A stretch of DNA of 64,000 nt from Acidobacteriota bacterium (GTDB lineage: Bacteria; Actinomycetota; Acidimicrobiia; Acidimicrobiales; RAAP-2), in NCBI GenBank assembly GCA_018971185.1, contig JAGXBH010000004.1, positions 20,883-84,882 on the forward strand, read 5' to 3'. Shown piece by piece: positions 52,036 through 59,796 of this stretch (positions are counted from its first letter, which is position 1; every line of letters starts with the position of its first letter). The notes under the pieces were generated by a model, which saw only the letters and a list, made by a program, of their open reading frames with translations, made no database searches and was not told where the DNA came from. Position numbers and translations under genes: made by a program.

Positions 52036-52986
52036 GTGTCCTATTTCACGTCTCACTTCTCTACGTTCGGACATGAATTCTGGGGACTACTGGTCGGTGG
52101 TGTCGCCAACGGCGTGGTGTACGCAATGGTGGCCATTGGCTACACCATGGTCTACGGCGTTCTGCGGCTCATCAACTTCGCGCACTCCGAGATCTTCACG
52201 AGCGGTGCCTTCGCGAGCTTCTTCTTGATGAAAGCGCTCGTCGGTGGTTCGACACCGACCGCCACGGAGTCGGTGATCTACGTGATCCTCGGCGTCCTCG
52301 TCGGTGGGCTCGCGGGCGCGCTCGCGGCATTGGCGTTGGAACGAGTGGCCTATCGTCCGCTGCGACGGCGCAACGCCCCGAAATTGGCGTACCTCATCAG
52401 CGCGATCGGGGCGTCGTACTTCCTCTTCAACTTCTACGGCAAGGAGTTCGGTCGGATCAACCTTTCGATGGACGCGCCCTTCACCAACAACACGGTATTC
52501 ACGATCTTCGGCGCGCCGGTTCAGATGTACTACATCGTCATCGTCATCGTGGGCGTGATCATGCTGGTCTCGCTCGACCGTTTCGTGGCCAAGTCCAAAC
52601 TGGGACGGGGGATCCGAGCGGTCGCCCAGGACGCGGAGACCGCGTCACTCATGGGGGTGAACATCGACCGGACGATCTCGCTGACCTTCGTCCTGGGTGG
52701 ATTCCTCGGTGGCGTGGCGGGCTTCTTGTTCGCGATACCCATCGGCGTGGTGTACACCATGGGATTCACGCCCGCGCTCAAGGCCTTCTCGGCGGCCGTG
52801 CTCGGAGGGATCGGTAACCTTCGCGGCGCCGTCATCGGTGGTCTGCTGCTGGGAATCGTGGAGAGCTTCTCCGTGGCGTTCTTCGACGGCGTCTACATCG
52901 ATGTCGTCGCCTTCGCGGTCCTCGTGCTGGTACTCATGGTGCGACCGACGGGAATTCTGGGTGAGCGTCTGGGGAGGTCGGCCTGA
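52036..52986 (+). CDS. livH: Branched-chain amino acid-type ABC transporter permease (LivH-type)
   Basis: 316-residue inner membrane permease with about eight helices. INFAHSEIFTSGAFASFF, RRRNAPKLAYLISAIGASYFL and KAFSAAVLGGIGNLRGAVIGGLLLGIVES (the ATPase-contact region) are typical LivH motifs. GTG 52036 is preceded by AGGAGAGGATAAGGG. Its TGA overlaps the livM ATG. Confidence 0.92.
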   Translation: MSYFTSHFSTFGHEFWGLLVGGVANGVVYAMVAIGYTMVYGVLRLINFAHSEIFTSGAFASFFLMKALVGGSTPTATESVIYVILGVLVGGLAGALAALALERVAYRPLRRRNAPKLAYLISAIGASYFLFNFYGKEFGRINLSMDAPFTNNTVFTIFGAPVQMYYIVIVIVGVIMLVSLDRFVAKSKLGRGIRAVAQDAETASLMGVNIDRTISLTFVLGGFLGGVAGFLFAIPIGVVYTMGFTPALKAFSAAVLGGIGNLRGAVIGGLLLGIVESFSVAFFDGVYIDVVAFAVLVLVLMVRPTGILGERLGRSA

Positions 52987-54380
52987 TGCTACGCGTGTTC
53001 CAACATCACATGGTGAAGCGTGTCGCCGGGGCGATCCTCATCGGGCTCCTGGTCCTGGTGATGACGGGCCCCCAGGGGAACGGCTCGGAGCCCACTTCGG
53101 GGTTCACGGGATCGTTCTCTGAGCACATGTCCTTCTTCGGCTTCTTCACCCCGCCCAGGTGGATCACCTTCGCCCTGCTCGCCCTGGTGCTCTCGCTGCT
53201 CGTGATGTTCGCGAAGTACAGCCACCGTGCGTGGCGTCGGGCTCAGGAGTCCGGTGCGGCCGCCGCGCGCGCCGTCGCGAGTGCCGCCGCGCGCGTCAAG
53301 TACGTCCGGAGTCGGCGTTCGGGTCGCTACAGCGGCTACGCCCTGCTCGTGCTGCTCGGGATATTCCTGCCGAGGATCATCACCTCACAGTCGTGGCAGA
53401 CCAACATCGTGCAGTTGGTCGCGGTGTACATCCTGCTGGCGATCGGGCTCAACGTCGTGACGGGCTTCGCCGGGCTCCTCGACCTCGGATTCGTCGCCTT
53501 CTACGCGATTGGGGCCTACACGACGGCTTGGGTGACGGGTGCTCTGCCCACGTCACCTCCCTTCGGCATCCATTTCAACACATTCTTCGCTATACCGTTC
53601 GCGATCATCTTGGCGATGGCATTCGGGGTGGTGCTGGGGATACCGACATTGCGCCTGCGCGGGGACTACCTGGCCATCGTGACCCTGGGTTTTGGTGAGA
53701 TCATCTTTATCTTCGCCAACAATCTCTACGGCATCACGGGCGGGTCGACGGGGACCAATCAGATCCCGTATCTGTCGGTCCACCTGGGTCCCCTGAAGTA
53801 TCTCTGGGGGTTGACCCCCCAGCCCTACTACTACTTGACACTGGCCTTCATCGTGCTCTTCCTCATGATCTTCTCGAGCCTGGAGCATTCGCGCGTCGGT
53901 CGTGCTTGGGTGGCGATCCGCGAGGACGAAGTGGCCGCGGAGTCGCTGGGTATCTATCCCTTGAAGTACAAGGTCATGGCCTTCGCCATCGGCGCGGCGA
54001 GCGCGGGGTTCGCGGGGGTGATCACGGCCTCGCAGACCCTGTTCGTGACGCCCCCCACCTTCTCCCTGTCGTTCTCGATCAACATCCTCGTCCTGGTGAT
54101 CTTCGGCGGGATGGGCTCGATCGCGGGCGTGGTGGTCGGTGGGCTAGTGATCCAGGGTTTCGTGGTCTACATGATCCAGTCACCTCCGGCGTGGTACAAC
54201 CCCGCGGACCTCTACATGTACTTGGGGGCCCTGCTGATCGTGATGATGATCTTCCGCCCGGCGGGACTGTTGCCGTCACGTCGGCGACTTCGTGAAGTCA
54301 CGCAGGTGGAGTCGGGGGTGGCGCGAGACCAGATGCTGACCCATATCGGTCCGCATAACCGTGTCGAAGAGGAGCTGTGA
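52986..54380 (+). CDS. livM: Branched-chain amino acid-type ABC transporter permease (LivM-type)
   Basis: 464-residue permease. It has an extra N-terminal part of about 110 residues with two hydrophobic stretches and an Ala/Arg-rich linker. The LivM core then follows: LNVVTGFAGLLDLGFVAFYAIGAYTTAWV, IPTLRLRGDYLAIVTLGFGEI, VAIREDEVAAESLGI and GGMGSIAGVVVGGLVIQ. A charged C-tail follows. ATG 52986 overlaps the livH stop. Its TGA overlaps livG. Confidence 0.92.
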   Translation: MLRVFQHHMVKRVAGAILIGLLVLVMTGPQGNGSEPTSGFTGSFSEHMSFFGFFTPPRWITFALLALVLSLLVMFAKYSHRAWRRAQESGAAAARAVASAAARVKYVRSRRSGRYSGYALLVLLGIFLPRIITSQSWQTNIVQLVAVYILLAIGLNVVTGFAGLLDLGFVAFYAIGAYTTAWVTGALPTSPPFGIHFNTFFAIPFAIILAMAFGVVLGIPTLRLRGDYLAIVTLGFGEIIFIFANNLYGITGGSTGTNQIPYLSVHLGPLKYLWGLTPQPYYYLTLAFIVLFLMIFSSLEHSRVGRAWVAIREDEVAAESLGIYPLKYKVMAFAIGAASAGFAGVITASQTLFVTPPTFSLSFSINILVLVIFGGMGSIAGVVVGGLVIQGFVVYMIQSPPAWYNPADLYMYLGALLIVMMIFRPAGLLPSRRRLREVTQVESGVARDQMLTHIGPHNRVEEEL

Positions 54381-55189
54381 TGGTTGACAACCTCTTCGAC
54401 GTGCAGAACGTCACTCTTCGCTTCGGCGGAGTCGTGTCACTCAACGACGTCACGCTCTCGCAGAAGCGCGGCGAGATTCTGGCCATCATCGGACCCAACG
54501 GTGCGGGCAAGACGTCCTTGTTCAATTCACTCACCGGCGTCTACACGCCCCAGCAGGGGAGCATCACCTTCACCGACGCGAAGGGCAAGCGGTACTCGGT
54601 CATCGGCAAGAAGCCCTACCGGGTGAGCGCCGCGGGAGTGGCGAGGACCTTCCAGGCCTCGCGAATGTTCTCGGCGATGACGACCTTCGAAAACGTCAAG
54701 ATCGGGGCCGAGTCGCACCGGGGTCTCGGCGCGGTCGGCGCGATGCTCAAGGGTCCCGCGACCCGTCGCGATGAGGTTCGCTCGGACGCCGCGACGAGGG
54801 ACCTCCTTGAGTTCGTCGGTCTCACGTCGCAGTCCAACGTGATCGCGGCCTCACTGAACTACGGCGCGCGTCGTCGACTCGAGATCGCTCGTGCGCTCGC
54901 CACGCGTCCGCAGGTGCTCTTGCTCGACGAGCCCGCCGCCGGGACCAATCCCGCCGAGAAGAACGATCTGACTGAGCTCATTCGCAGGGTTCGCGACGAG
55001 ATGAACGTCTCGATTCTCCTGATCGAGCACGACATGAAACTGGTGATGGCGCTGGCCGAGCGACTCTACGTCCTCAATTTCGGTTCGGTGATCGCCCAAG
55101 GGACGCCGGAGGAGATTCGAGCGAATCCGGCGGTGATCGAGGCGTACCTTGGTGCGTCGGACACCGGGATCGCCGAGGAGTCGAAATGA
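54380..55189 (+). CDS. livG: ABC transporter ATP-binding protein (LivG-type)
   Basis: ATPase subunit. Walker A is IGPNGAGKTS, the Q-loop region is FQASRMFSAMT, and Walker B is VLLLDEPAAGTNP, with the switch His in LIEHDM. The signature segment is altered: SLNYGARRRLEIARAL in place of LSYGQQRRLEIARAL, still recognisable. ATG 54380 (5 nt after GAGGAG) is preferred to GTG 54377. It has 269 residues. The stop overlaps the livF ATG. Confidence 0.92.
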   Translation: MVDNLFDVQNVTLRFGGVVSLNDVTLSQKRGEILAIIGPNGAGKTSLFNSLTGVYTPQQGSITFTDAKGKRYSVIGKKPYRVSAAGVARTFQASRMFSAMTTFENVKIGAESHRGLGAVGAMLKGPATRRDEVRSDAATRDLLEFVGLTSQSNVIAASLNYGARRRLEIARALATRPQVLLLDEPAAGTNPAEKNDLTELIRRVRDEMNVSILLIEHDMKLVMALAERLYVLNFGSVIAQGTPEEIRANPAVIEAYLGASDTGIAEESK

Positions 55190-55896
55190 TGTTGAAGGTC
55201 GAGAATGCGGTGGTGCGCTACGGCGCGATCACCGCGTTGCACGGCATCTCGTTCGAGGTGAACCAGGGCGAGGTGGTGACGTTGCTCGGAGCGAACGGTG
55301 CGGGAAAGTCAACGACACTGCGAATGCTCTCGGGGCTCCACGCACCGTCCTCTGGAACCATCACCTTCGAGGGGCAGGAGATCACCAAGGTGAAGGCGCA
55401 CCTCTTCACGACGATGGGCATCAGCCACGTGCCCGAGGGTCGTCGCATCTTCCCGGAGATGACGGTGCAGGAGAACCTCGAGATGGGGGCCTTCGGCCGC
55501 AAGGACAACTACGACGACGACATGGAGCGGATGTTCACCCTGTTCCCGATCCTGAAGGATCGGCGAAAGCAGTTGGGTGGGAACCTGTCCGGTGGCGAAC
55601 AGCAGATGTTGGCCATCAGTCGCGCAATGATGTCGCACCCGCGGCTCCTGTTGCTGGACGAGCCGTCAATGGGCCTCGCGCCGATGATCATCGACCAGAT
55701 CTTCGGCATCATCGCGGAGATTCGAAAGTCGGGGACCACGGTCCTGGTGGTCGAGCAGAACGCCGCGCAGGCCCTACGACTCGCCGACCGCGGTTACGTG
55801 ATGGAGAACGGCGTCATCGCCTTCAGCGATGACGCATCGAAGCTCTTGCACGATCCGCGGATCCGCGCCGTCTATCTCGGGGAGTCGATCGAGTAG
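55186..55896 (+). CDS. livF: ABC transporter ATP-binding protein (LivF-type)
   Basis: Second ATPase subunit. It shows Walker A LGANGAGKSTT, signature NLSGGEQQMLAISRAM, Walker B LLLLDEPSMGLAP and switch VVEQNAAQALRLADRGYVMENG, as usual for LivF. It has 236 residues. ATG 55186 overlaps the livG TGA as ATGA. It closes the livKHMGF operon. Confidence 0.94.
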   Translation: MMLKVENAVVRYGAITALHGISFEVNQGEVVTLLGANGAGKSTTLRMLSGLHAPSSGTITFEGQEITKVKAHLFTTMGISHVPEGRRIFPEMTVQENLEMGAFGRKDNYDDDMERMFTLFPILKDRRKQLGGNLSGGEQQMLAISRAMMSHPRLLLLDEPSMGLAPMIIDQIFGIIAEIRKSGTTVLVVEQNAAQALRLADRGYVMENGVIAFSDDASKLLHDPRIRAVYLGESIE

Positions 55897-55907
55897 TTGC
55901 TGGCGTA

Positions 55908-55921
55908 ACGGTCATGACCGT
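55908..55921. promoter_or_regulatory. 14-bp perfect palindrome upstream of the AAA/VWA module
   Basis: ACGGTCATGACCGT lies 12 bp after livF and 73 bp before the AAA gene. It could be an operator for the downstream pair or a small hairpin at the end of the liv transcript. The rest of the 97-bp gap holds a loose GCCTCG / CGAGGC stem and GAGGAGG before the next ATG. Confidence 0.4.
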
Positions 55922-55993
55922 CGGCCCCCGGCGTGAGAAAGCCTCGTCGCTCGCCGGTCCCGAGGCGACCTTTGGGTCGTTCGAGGAGGCCAA

Positions 55994-56722
55994 ATGGACG
56001 AGAGCGAATTGACGACGGGACAGTGTTGGCGTGACGTTACTGATGTGTTGGCGGCGGGCATCCGTCGTGTCTTGCTCTACGGCCCACCCGGGACGGGTAA
56101 GACCTACGCCGCCCTCAAGTTGGGCGTGACCACGGGTATCTCAGAGCGCCTGGTGTGCACCGAGGACCTCACGACGGGTGAGATCACGGGCACCTGGATG
56201 CCCACCGGCGCAGGGAAGTGGGAGTGGCGCGAAGGTCCAGCGATCCGTGCGTGGACCGCCAATTCGGGACGAGGCGGACGCTTGGTGGTGGACGAGGTGG
56301 ACCGGGCCTCGGGCGACGCGTTGAGCACGTTGCTCGCCGTCACCGATTCGCTGGATTCGGCCCGATGGCGAAATCCCGAGACCGGCCAGTGGGTGAGGCC
56401 CGGCCCGGACTTCTCCGTGGTGATGACGAGCAACATTGATGAGCTGGAGGAGATCCCCGCGGCGTTGCGCGATCGATTCCCCGTGGCGGTACGTATTGAC
56501 CGGCCCCATCCCCACGCCGTGGCGTCACTGAGTGACGACCTACGGGCGCCGGCGCTCAACGGCTCCTTCGGTGACGCCGCGCGGCGCGTCTCATTGCGCC
56601 GGTTCTACGCCTTCGATCAACTGCGAGGGGCCCTGGGGGCCGAGCGCGCAGCTCGTCTCTTGTTCGACGAGGCCAGTGCGACCGCGGTGCTCGATGCGCT
56701 GGTGATCGGCTCCGTCGAATGA
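55994..56722 (+). CDS. AAA+ ATPase (MoxR/dynein-related AAA_5 type)
   Basis: 242-residue ATPase. Walker A is YGPPGTGKT (30-37) and Walker B is GRLVVDEVDRA (about 93-103). The sensor and arginine-finger region reads VVMTSNIDELEEIPAALRDRFPVAVRI. It differs from the first MoxR-type protein in the window and is shorter, with little beyond the core. ATG 55994 has GAGGAGG 4-5 nt upstream. Its TGA overlaps the ATG of the VWA partner, so the pair is coupled. Such ATPases usually remodel a target selected by the VWA protein; the target is unknown. Confidence 0.85.
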   Translation: MDESELTTGQCWRDVTDVLAAGIRRVLLYGPPGTGKTYAALKLGVTTGISERLVCTEDLTTGEITGTWMPTGAGKWEWREGPAIRAWTANSGRGGRLVVDEVDRASGDALSTLLAVTDSLDSARWRNPETGQWVRPGPDFSVVMTSNIDELEEIPAALRDRFPVAVRIDRPHPHAVASLSDDLRAPALNGSFGDAARRVSLRRFYAFDQLRGALGAERAARLLFDEASATAVLDALVIGSVE

Positions 56723-58053
56723 CGCCGGTGGCCTTTCCCGAACTCGTCGAGGGTCGTCGTGACCGTTTCGAACAAGGGCGCTGGGCGATCGAGGAGGGAA
56801 CCAGCCTTCGAGGCGGCGCCAGCTGCAACCTTACCGAGAGGGTCCTGCGGATCCCCTCGGGTGTGGACAGCGCGTCGAGAACGGTGCGCGCGCACGAACT
56901 GATGCATATCCGCGTGAGTCCCTTCTTGGCCCGTCACGTGCCCGACGACGCCGATATCTCGCCGCGAGCGTTGGAGTGCGCCGAGGAGTTCCGTGTGAAC
57001 CTGCTACTCGGCCGCCTGGGATTTGACGTGTCGACCCTGCGCGATGGGAGCGAGAAGCCCGGAGGGCGACGCTTGGTCGAGGCGCGACAGTGGGGCGAGG
57101 CGGTGTGCTTTCTCCTGGCCGTGCTGGGGACGGGAGGCGAGACCGAGTATCTTCGAGGCATCGCAGCGGGTGACGCGATGTGGTCGAAGGCTCTACGCGC
57201 GATCAAGAAGCGAGTGCTGTCGATGGTCGAGGGCCTCGACGTCGCCCAGATCGCCGACACGCGATTGAACGGTGACGACGTGCCAGAGGGATTCGCGGCG
57301 GTGACCCTACCGATCGCGCGCCTACTGAGCAGGTCGATGGGGGCCGCGGTTCCCCACGACGCCGTCACCCTACGGATCTTCGGTCGGTCCCTAGAGACGA
57401 GTTCACGTCGAGCGCCCAGCGGGGTCTTCGCCGAGTTGCACTTCGACCAGGGGATGACCTACGTCGATCGTCGGCGACGAGGCGCACATCGTCGGTCTCA
57501 TCCGGCGACGAGCGGGACCGCGATGCGTTACCCGAGCAGACTGTTGCTCGACCCCATGCAGCGGGCTTTCGCCGGCCGAGCGTCCTCACAGGGCGGCGTG
57601 GTGGTCATCGACCAGTCCGGCTCGATGGACGTCAGTGCCACCTCGCTCGAGGACCTGTTGAGAAGCGCACCGGATGCGCTGATCGTGGGGTATAGCCATA
57701 GACCCGGCGACAGCGGCGGCACTCCGAACATCTGGGTGTTGGCGGCCAATGGGCGCGTCGCCGAACGTCCCCACATCGGCAATGTCGGCAACGGTGTCGA
57801 CGGGCCGGCGTTGAGTTGGGCCCTACGTCAGGCACGTCCGTCGGAGCCCGTGGTGTGGGTCACCGATGGTCAAGTCACCGACTCGCACGACCACCCGTGT
57901 CACAACCTGTCCTTAGAGTGTGCCCGTCTGGTGACGCGGCACAGAATCCGCCTGGTTCGATCTGTGGACGAGGTGGAGGGTGCGTTGCGTCGCCGACCGT
58001 CCTCGCGGGCATCTTTCGGGAGGGTGGGACGGCTCTTGGCGGTCGTCACGTAG
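56719..58053 (+). CDS. VWA-domain protein with N-terminal HExxH putative metallopeptidase (DUF2201-like)
   Basis: 444-residue protein joining two parts. The N-terminal part has a zincin motif H59-E-L-M-H63 and an acidic segment ECAEEF at 86-91 that could give the third metal ligand. The C-terminal part has a VWA metal site D298-Q-S-G-S302 and WVTDGQ, consistent with the VWA-like half of DUF2201-type proteins. No signal peptide or membrane helix is seen, so it is probably cytoplasmic. ATG 56719 overlaps the ATPase stop. Likely job: ATPase-assisted, perhaps proteolytic, remodelling; substrate unknown. The catalytic state is inferred from the motif only. Confidence 0.75.
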   Translation: MTPVAFPELVEGRRDRFEQGRWAIEEGTSLRGGASCNLTERVLRIPSGVDSASRTVRAHELMHIRVSPFLARHVPDDADISPRALECAEEFRVNLLLGRLGFDVSTLRDGSEKPGGRRLVEARQWGEAVCFLLAVLGTGGETEYLRGIAAGDAMWSKALRAIKKRVLSMVEGLDVAQIADTRLNGDDVPEGFAAVTLPIARLLSRSMGAAVPHDAVTLRIFGRSLETSSRRAPSGVFAELHFDQGMTYVDRRRRGAHRRSHPATSGTAMRYPSRLLLDPMQRAFAGRASSQGGVVVIDQSGSMDVSATSLEDLLRSAPDALIVGYSHRPGDSGGTPNIWVLAANGRVAERPHIGNVGNGVDGPALSWALRQARPSEPVVWVTDGQVTDSHDHPCHNLSLECARLVTRHRIRLVRSVDEVEGALRRRPSSRASFGRVGRLLAVVT

Positions 58054-58076
58054 CGACGGGACTGGCAAGAATCCTC

Positions 58077-58105
58077 TTGCGTACGAACACCTGTTCGCCT
58101 ATAGT
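58077..58105 (+). promoter_or_regulatory. Promoter of the LysM gene
   Basis: TTGCGT (58077-58082), a 17-nt spacer, then TATAGT (58100-58105). The spacer contains LexA box 1, and box 2 covers the expected start near 58112. Confidence 0.75.
58084..58097 (+). promoter_or_regulatory. LexA box 1 of the LysM promoter
   Basis: CGAACACCTGTTCG is an exact CGAAC-N4-GTTCG box lying between the -35 and -10 hexamers. Confidence 0.88.
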
Positions 58106-58107
58106 TA

Positions 58108-58121
58108 CGAACAGGTGTTCG
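58108..58121 (+). promoter_or_regulatory. LexA box 2 of the LysM promoter
   Basis: CGAACAGGTGTTCG is an exact box starting 3 bp after the -10. Its centre is 24 bp from box 1. Two perfect sites bracketing the -10 should give tight repression until DNA damage. Confidence 0.88.
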
Positions 58122-58147
58122 TAAGATGTGAGAAAGAGGTGAGTGCG

Positions 58148-58585
58148 ATGGCTGCCATGGAGATGTATCCCAGCGTTGACGAGGTCGTCGACTCACCCCA
58201 GGCGACGTTGCGAGTGATCCACTCTTCGGAGGTCGGACGCACTCAACGCGTCGGTGCGCTGGTGTCCAGCCGTCGGGCGGCGCGAGCACGAATGAGGGCG
58301 CGCCGTCGTCGCACGACGTTGGCCGCACTGATGGTCCTGAGTCTCGTTGTTCTGGCGTGGCCGGGCCACGCGTTCGGTGGGACCAACGGGGTGGGCTTGT
58401 CGACCGATCTGGCTTCGAGTTCCACCTTGTCATCGGGCATGGTGTACGTCGTCCACAGTGGCGACACCATCGACACCATCGCTCGAGCCGTCAATCCCGT
58501 CGACCCGTCGCTCGCGCGAGCAATGTTGGTCGCCGAGTTACGCTCGCAGGACGTCGTGGCGGGTGAGCACGTCCTGATTCCCTAA
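58148..58585 (+). CDS. SOS-type LysM membrane protein (ChiZ/DivS-like)
   Basis: 145-residue protein. It has a soluble head of about 40 residues, an Arg-rich stretch (SRRAARARMRARRRR), one membrane helix (about 58-72, LAALMVLSLVVLAW), and an external part ending in a LysM domain (YVVHSGDTIDTIARAVNPVDPSL...GEHVLIP). ATG 58148 has AGAGGTG upstream. The SOS promoter, the LysM domain and the position just before nrdR resemble mycobacterial Rv2719c (ChiZ) and corynebacterial DivS, which slow cell division after DNA damage. Function as a division inhibitor is inferred from this analogy. Confidence 0.8.
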   Translation: MAAMEMYPSVDEVVDSPQATLRVIHSSEVGRTQRVGALVSSRRAARARMRARRRRTTLAALMVLSLVVLAWPGHAFGGTNGVGLSTDLASSSTLSSGMVYVVHSGDTIDTIARAVNPVDPSLARAMLVAELRSQDVVAGEHVLIP

Positions 58586-58604
58586 TTTTTCAAGGCTTTC
58601 GGTG

Positions 58605-58610
58605 TAATCT
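58605..58610 (+). promoter_or_regulatory. Leaderless-type -10 hexamer before nrdR
   Basis: TAATCT ends 6 nt before GTG 58617. Confidence 0.5.
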
Positions 58611-58616
58611 GATGTC

Positions 58617-59087
58617 GTGCGTTGTCCATATTGTTCGGCTGACGACGACCGTGTCGTCGATTCGCGCCTCGCAGAGGACGGCGTGGCAATCCGTCGCCGA
58701 CGCGAGTGTTCGGCGTGTAGCCATCGCTACACCACCTTCGAGCGGATCGAGGAGGTCGGGTTGTACGTGACGAAGCGCTCGGGCGAGCGCGAGCCCTTCA
58801 GCCGGGCGAAGATCCTCAGTGGAGTGCGTTCGGCGTGCAAGAACCGACCGGTCGATGACACGGTGCTCGACACCATCGCCGAGTCGGTGGAGGAGACGAT
58901 GCGACTCTTGAACCGTGACGTGACGAGCGAAGAGGTTGGCATGGCGACGCTCGAGGCGTTGCGTGACGTCGACGACGTCGCCTACGTGCGATTCGCCTCG
59001 GTCTACAAGGGCTTCGCGGACACCAACGATTTCGCGCGCGAGATCGGGATGCTCGTCAAGACCACCGCACCCAAGCTGCGGAGTTAG
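58617..59087 (+). CDS. nrdR: Transcriptional repressor NrdR
   Basis: Represses ribonucleotide reductase genes in response to ATP/dATP. The zinc ribbon is MRCPYCSADDDRVVDSR..RRRRECSACSHRYTTFER and the ATP-cone covers about 48-138. It has 156 residues with GTG 58617. It sits 31 bp after the LysM gene. No nrd genes lie in the window. NrdR boxes were not searched in detail. Confidence 0.96.
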   Translation: MRCPYCSADDDRVVDSRLAEDGVAIRRRRECSACSHRYTTFERIEEVGLYVTKRSGEREPFSRAKILSGVRSACKNRPVDDTVLDTIAESVEETMRLLNRDVTSEEVGMATLEALRDVDDVAYVRFASVYKGFADTNDFAREIGMLVKTTAPKLRS

Positions 59088-59088
59088 C

Positions 59089-59796
59089 GTGCGCAGCCTC
59101 TCACTGCGCCCGGGCGTCGCCATGGCCGTCTACGCCCATCCCGACGACGCCGACGTGGCCGCCGGCGGGGTGATGGCTTTGTGGGCCTCGCAAGGCTGTG
59201 AGATGCATCTGGTGGTCGTGTGTGACGGCTCCAAGGGCGCTCACGGGTCCAAGACCACCCCCGAGCGGATGCGCGAGGTACGCCGAGACGAACTGGAGTT
59301 GGCGGCCGACCTCTTGGGGGTGCGACGGGTGCATCGTCTGGAGGTCCCCGACGGGGACGTTTCGAACTCCGCCGAACTCCGAGCCCGGCTCGTGGGACTG
59401 ATCCGCGCTTGGCGACCAGAGGTGATCCTCGCGCCCGACCCCACCGCGACGTTCTTCGGGGGGGTGTACGTCAACCACCGCGACCATCGCGAGACGGGCT
59501 GGGCGCTCCTCGACGCCGCGGCGCCGGCCGCCGCCATGCCGCTGTACTTCCCCGAGCAGGGGTCAGCGCATCAGGTATCGCGACTGTTGTTGAGTGGGAC
59601 CCACGAGCCCGACGTGGCGATCGACGTGTCGGCGGCTATCGACGTGAAGGTGAAGGCCGTGTTGGCGCATCACTCCCAGACGGGTGATGACGCGCAAGGG
59701 GTGAGCGACGTGGTGCGCGGCCGCGCGTCCCAGGCGGGTCGAGCCCTGGGCCTGGCTTTCGCCGAGGCGTTTCGCAGTGTCGAACTCGCGGGATGA
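59089..59796 (+). CDS. PIG-L/LmbE-family deacetylase
   Basis: Zinc-dependent N-acetylglucosaminyl deacetylase family. AHPDDADVAAGG near residue 14 gives the metal ligands and YVNHRDHRETG the later histidine. It has 235 residues. GTG 59089 follows 1 bp after nrdR; the track start lies inside nrdR. Members include MshB and Mca of mycothiol metabolism and antibiotic enzymes. This one is not clearly MshB, so the substrate is open. Its last 20 bp overlap dinB. Confidence 0.85.
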   Translation: MRSLSLRPGVAMAVYAHPDDADVAAGGVMALWASQGCEMHLVVVCDGSKGAHGSKTTPERMREVRRDELELAADLLGVRRVHRLEVPDGDVSNSAELRARLVGLIRAWRPEVILAPDPTATFFGGVYVNHRDHRETGWALLDAAAPAAAMPLYFPEQGSAHQVSRLLLSGTHEPDVAIDVSAAIDVKVKAVLAHHSQTGDDAQGVSDVVRGRASQAGRALGLAFAEAFRSVELAG

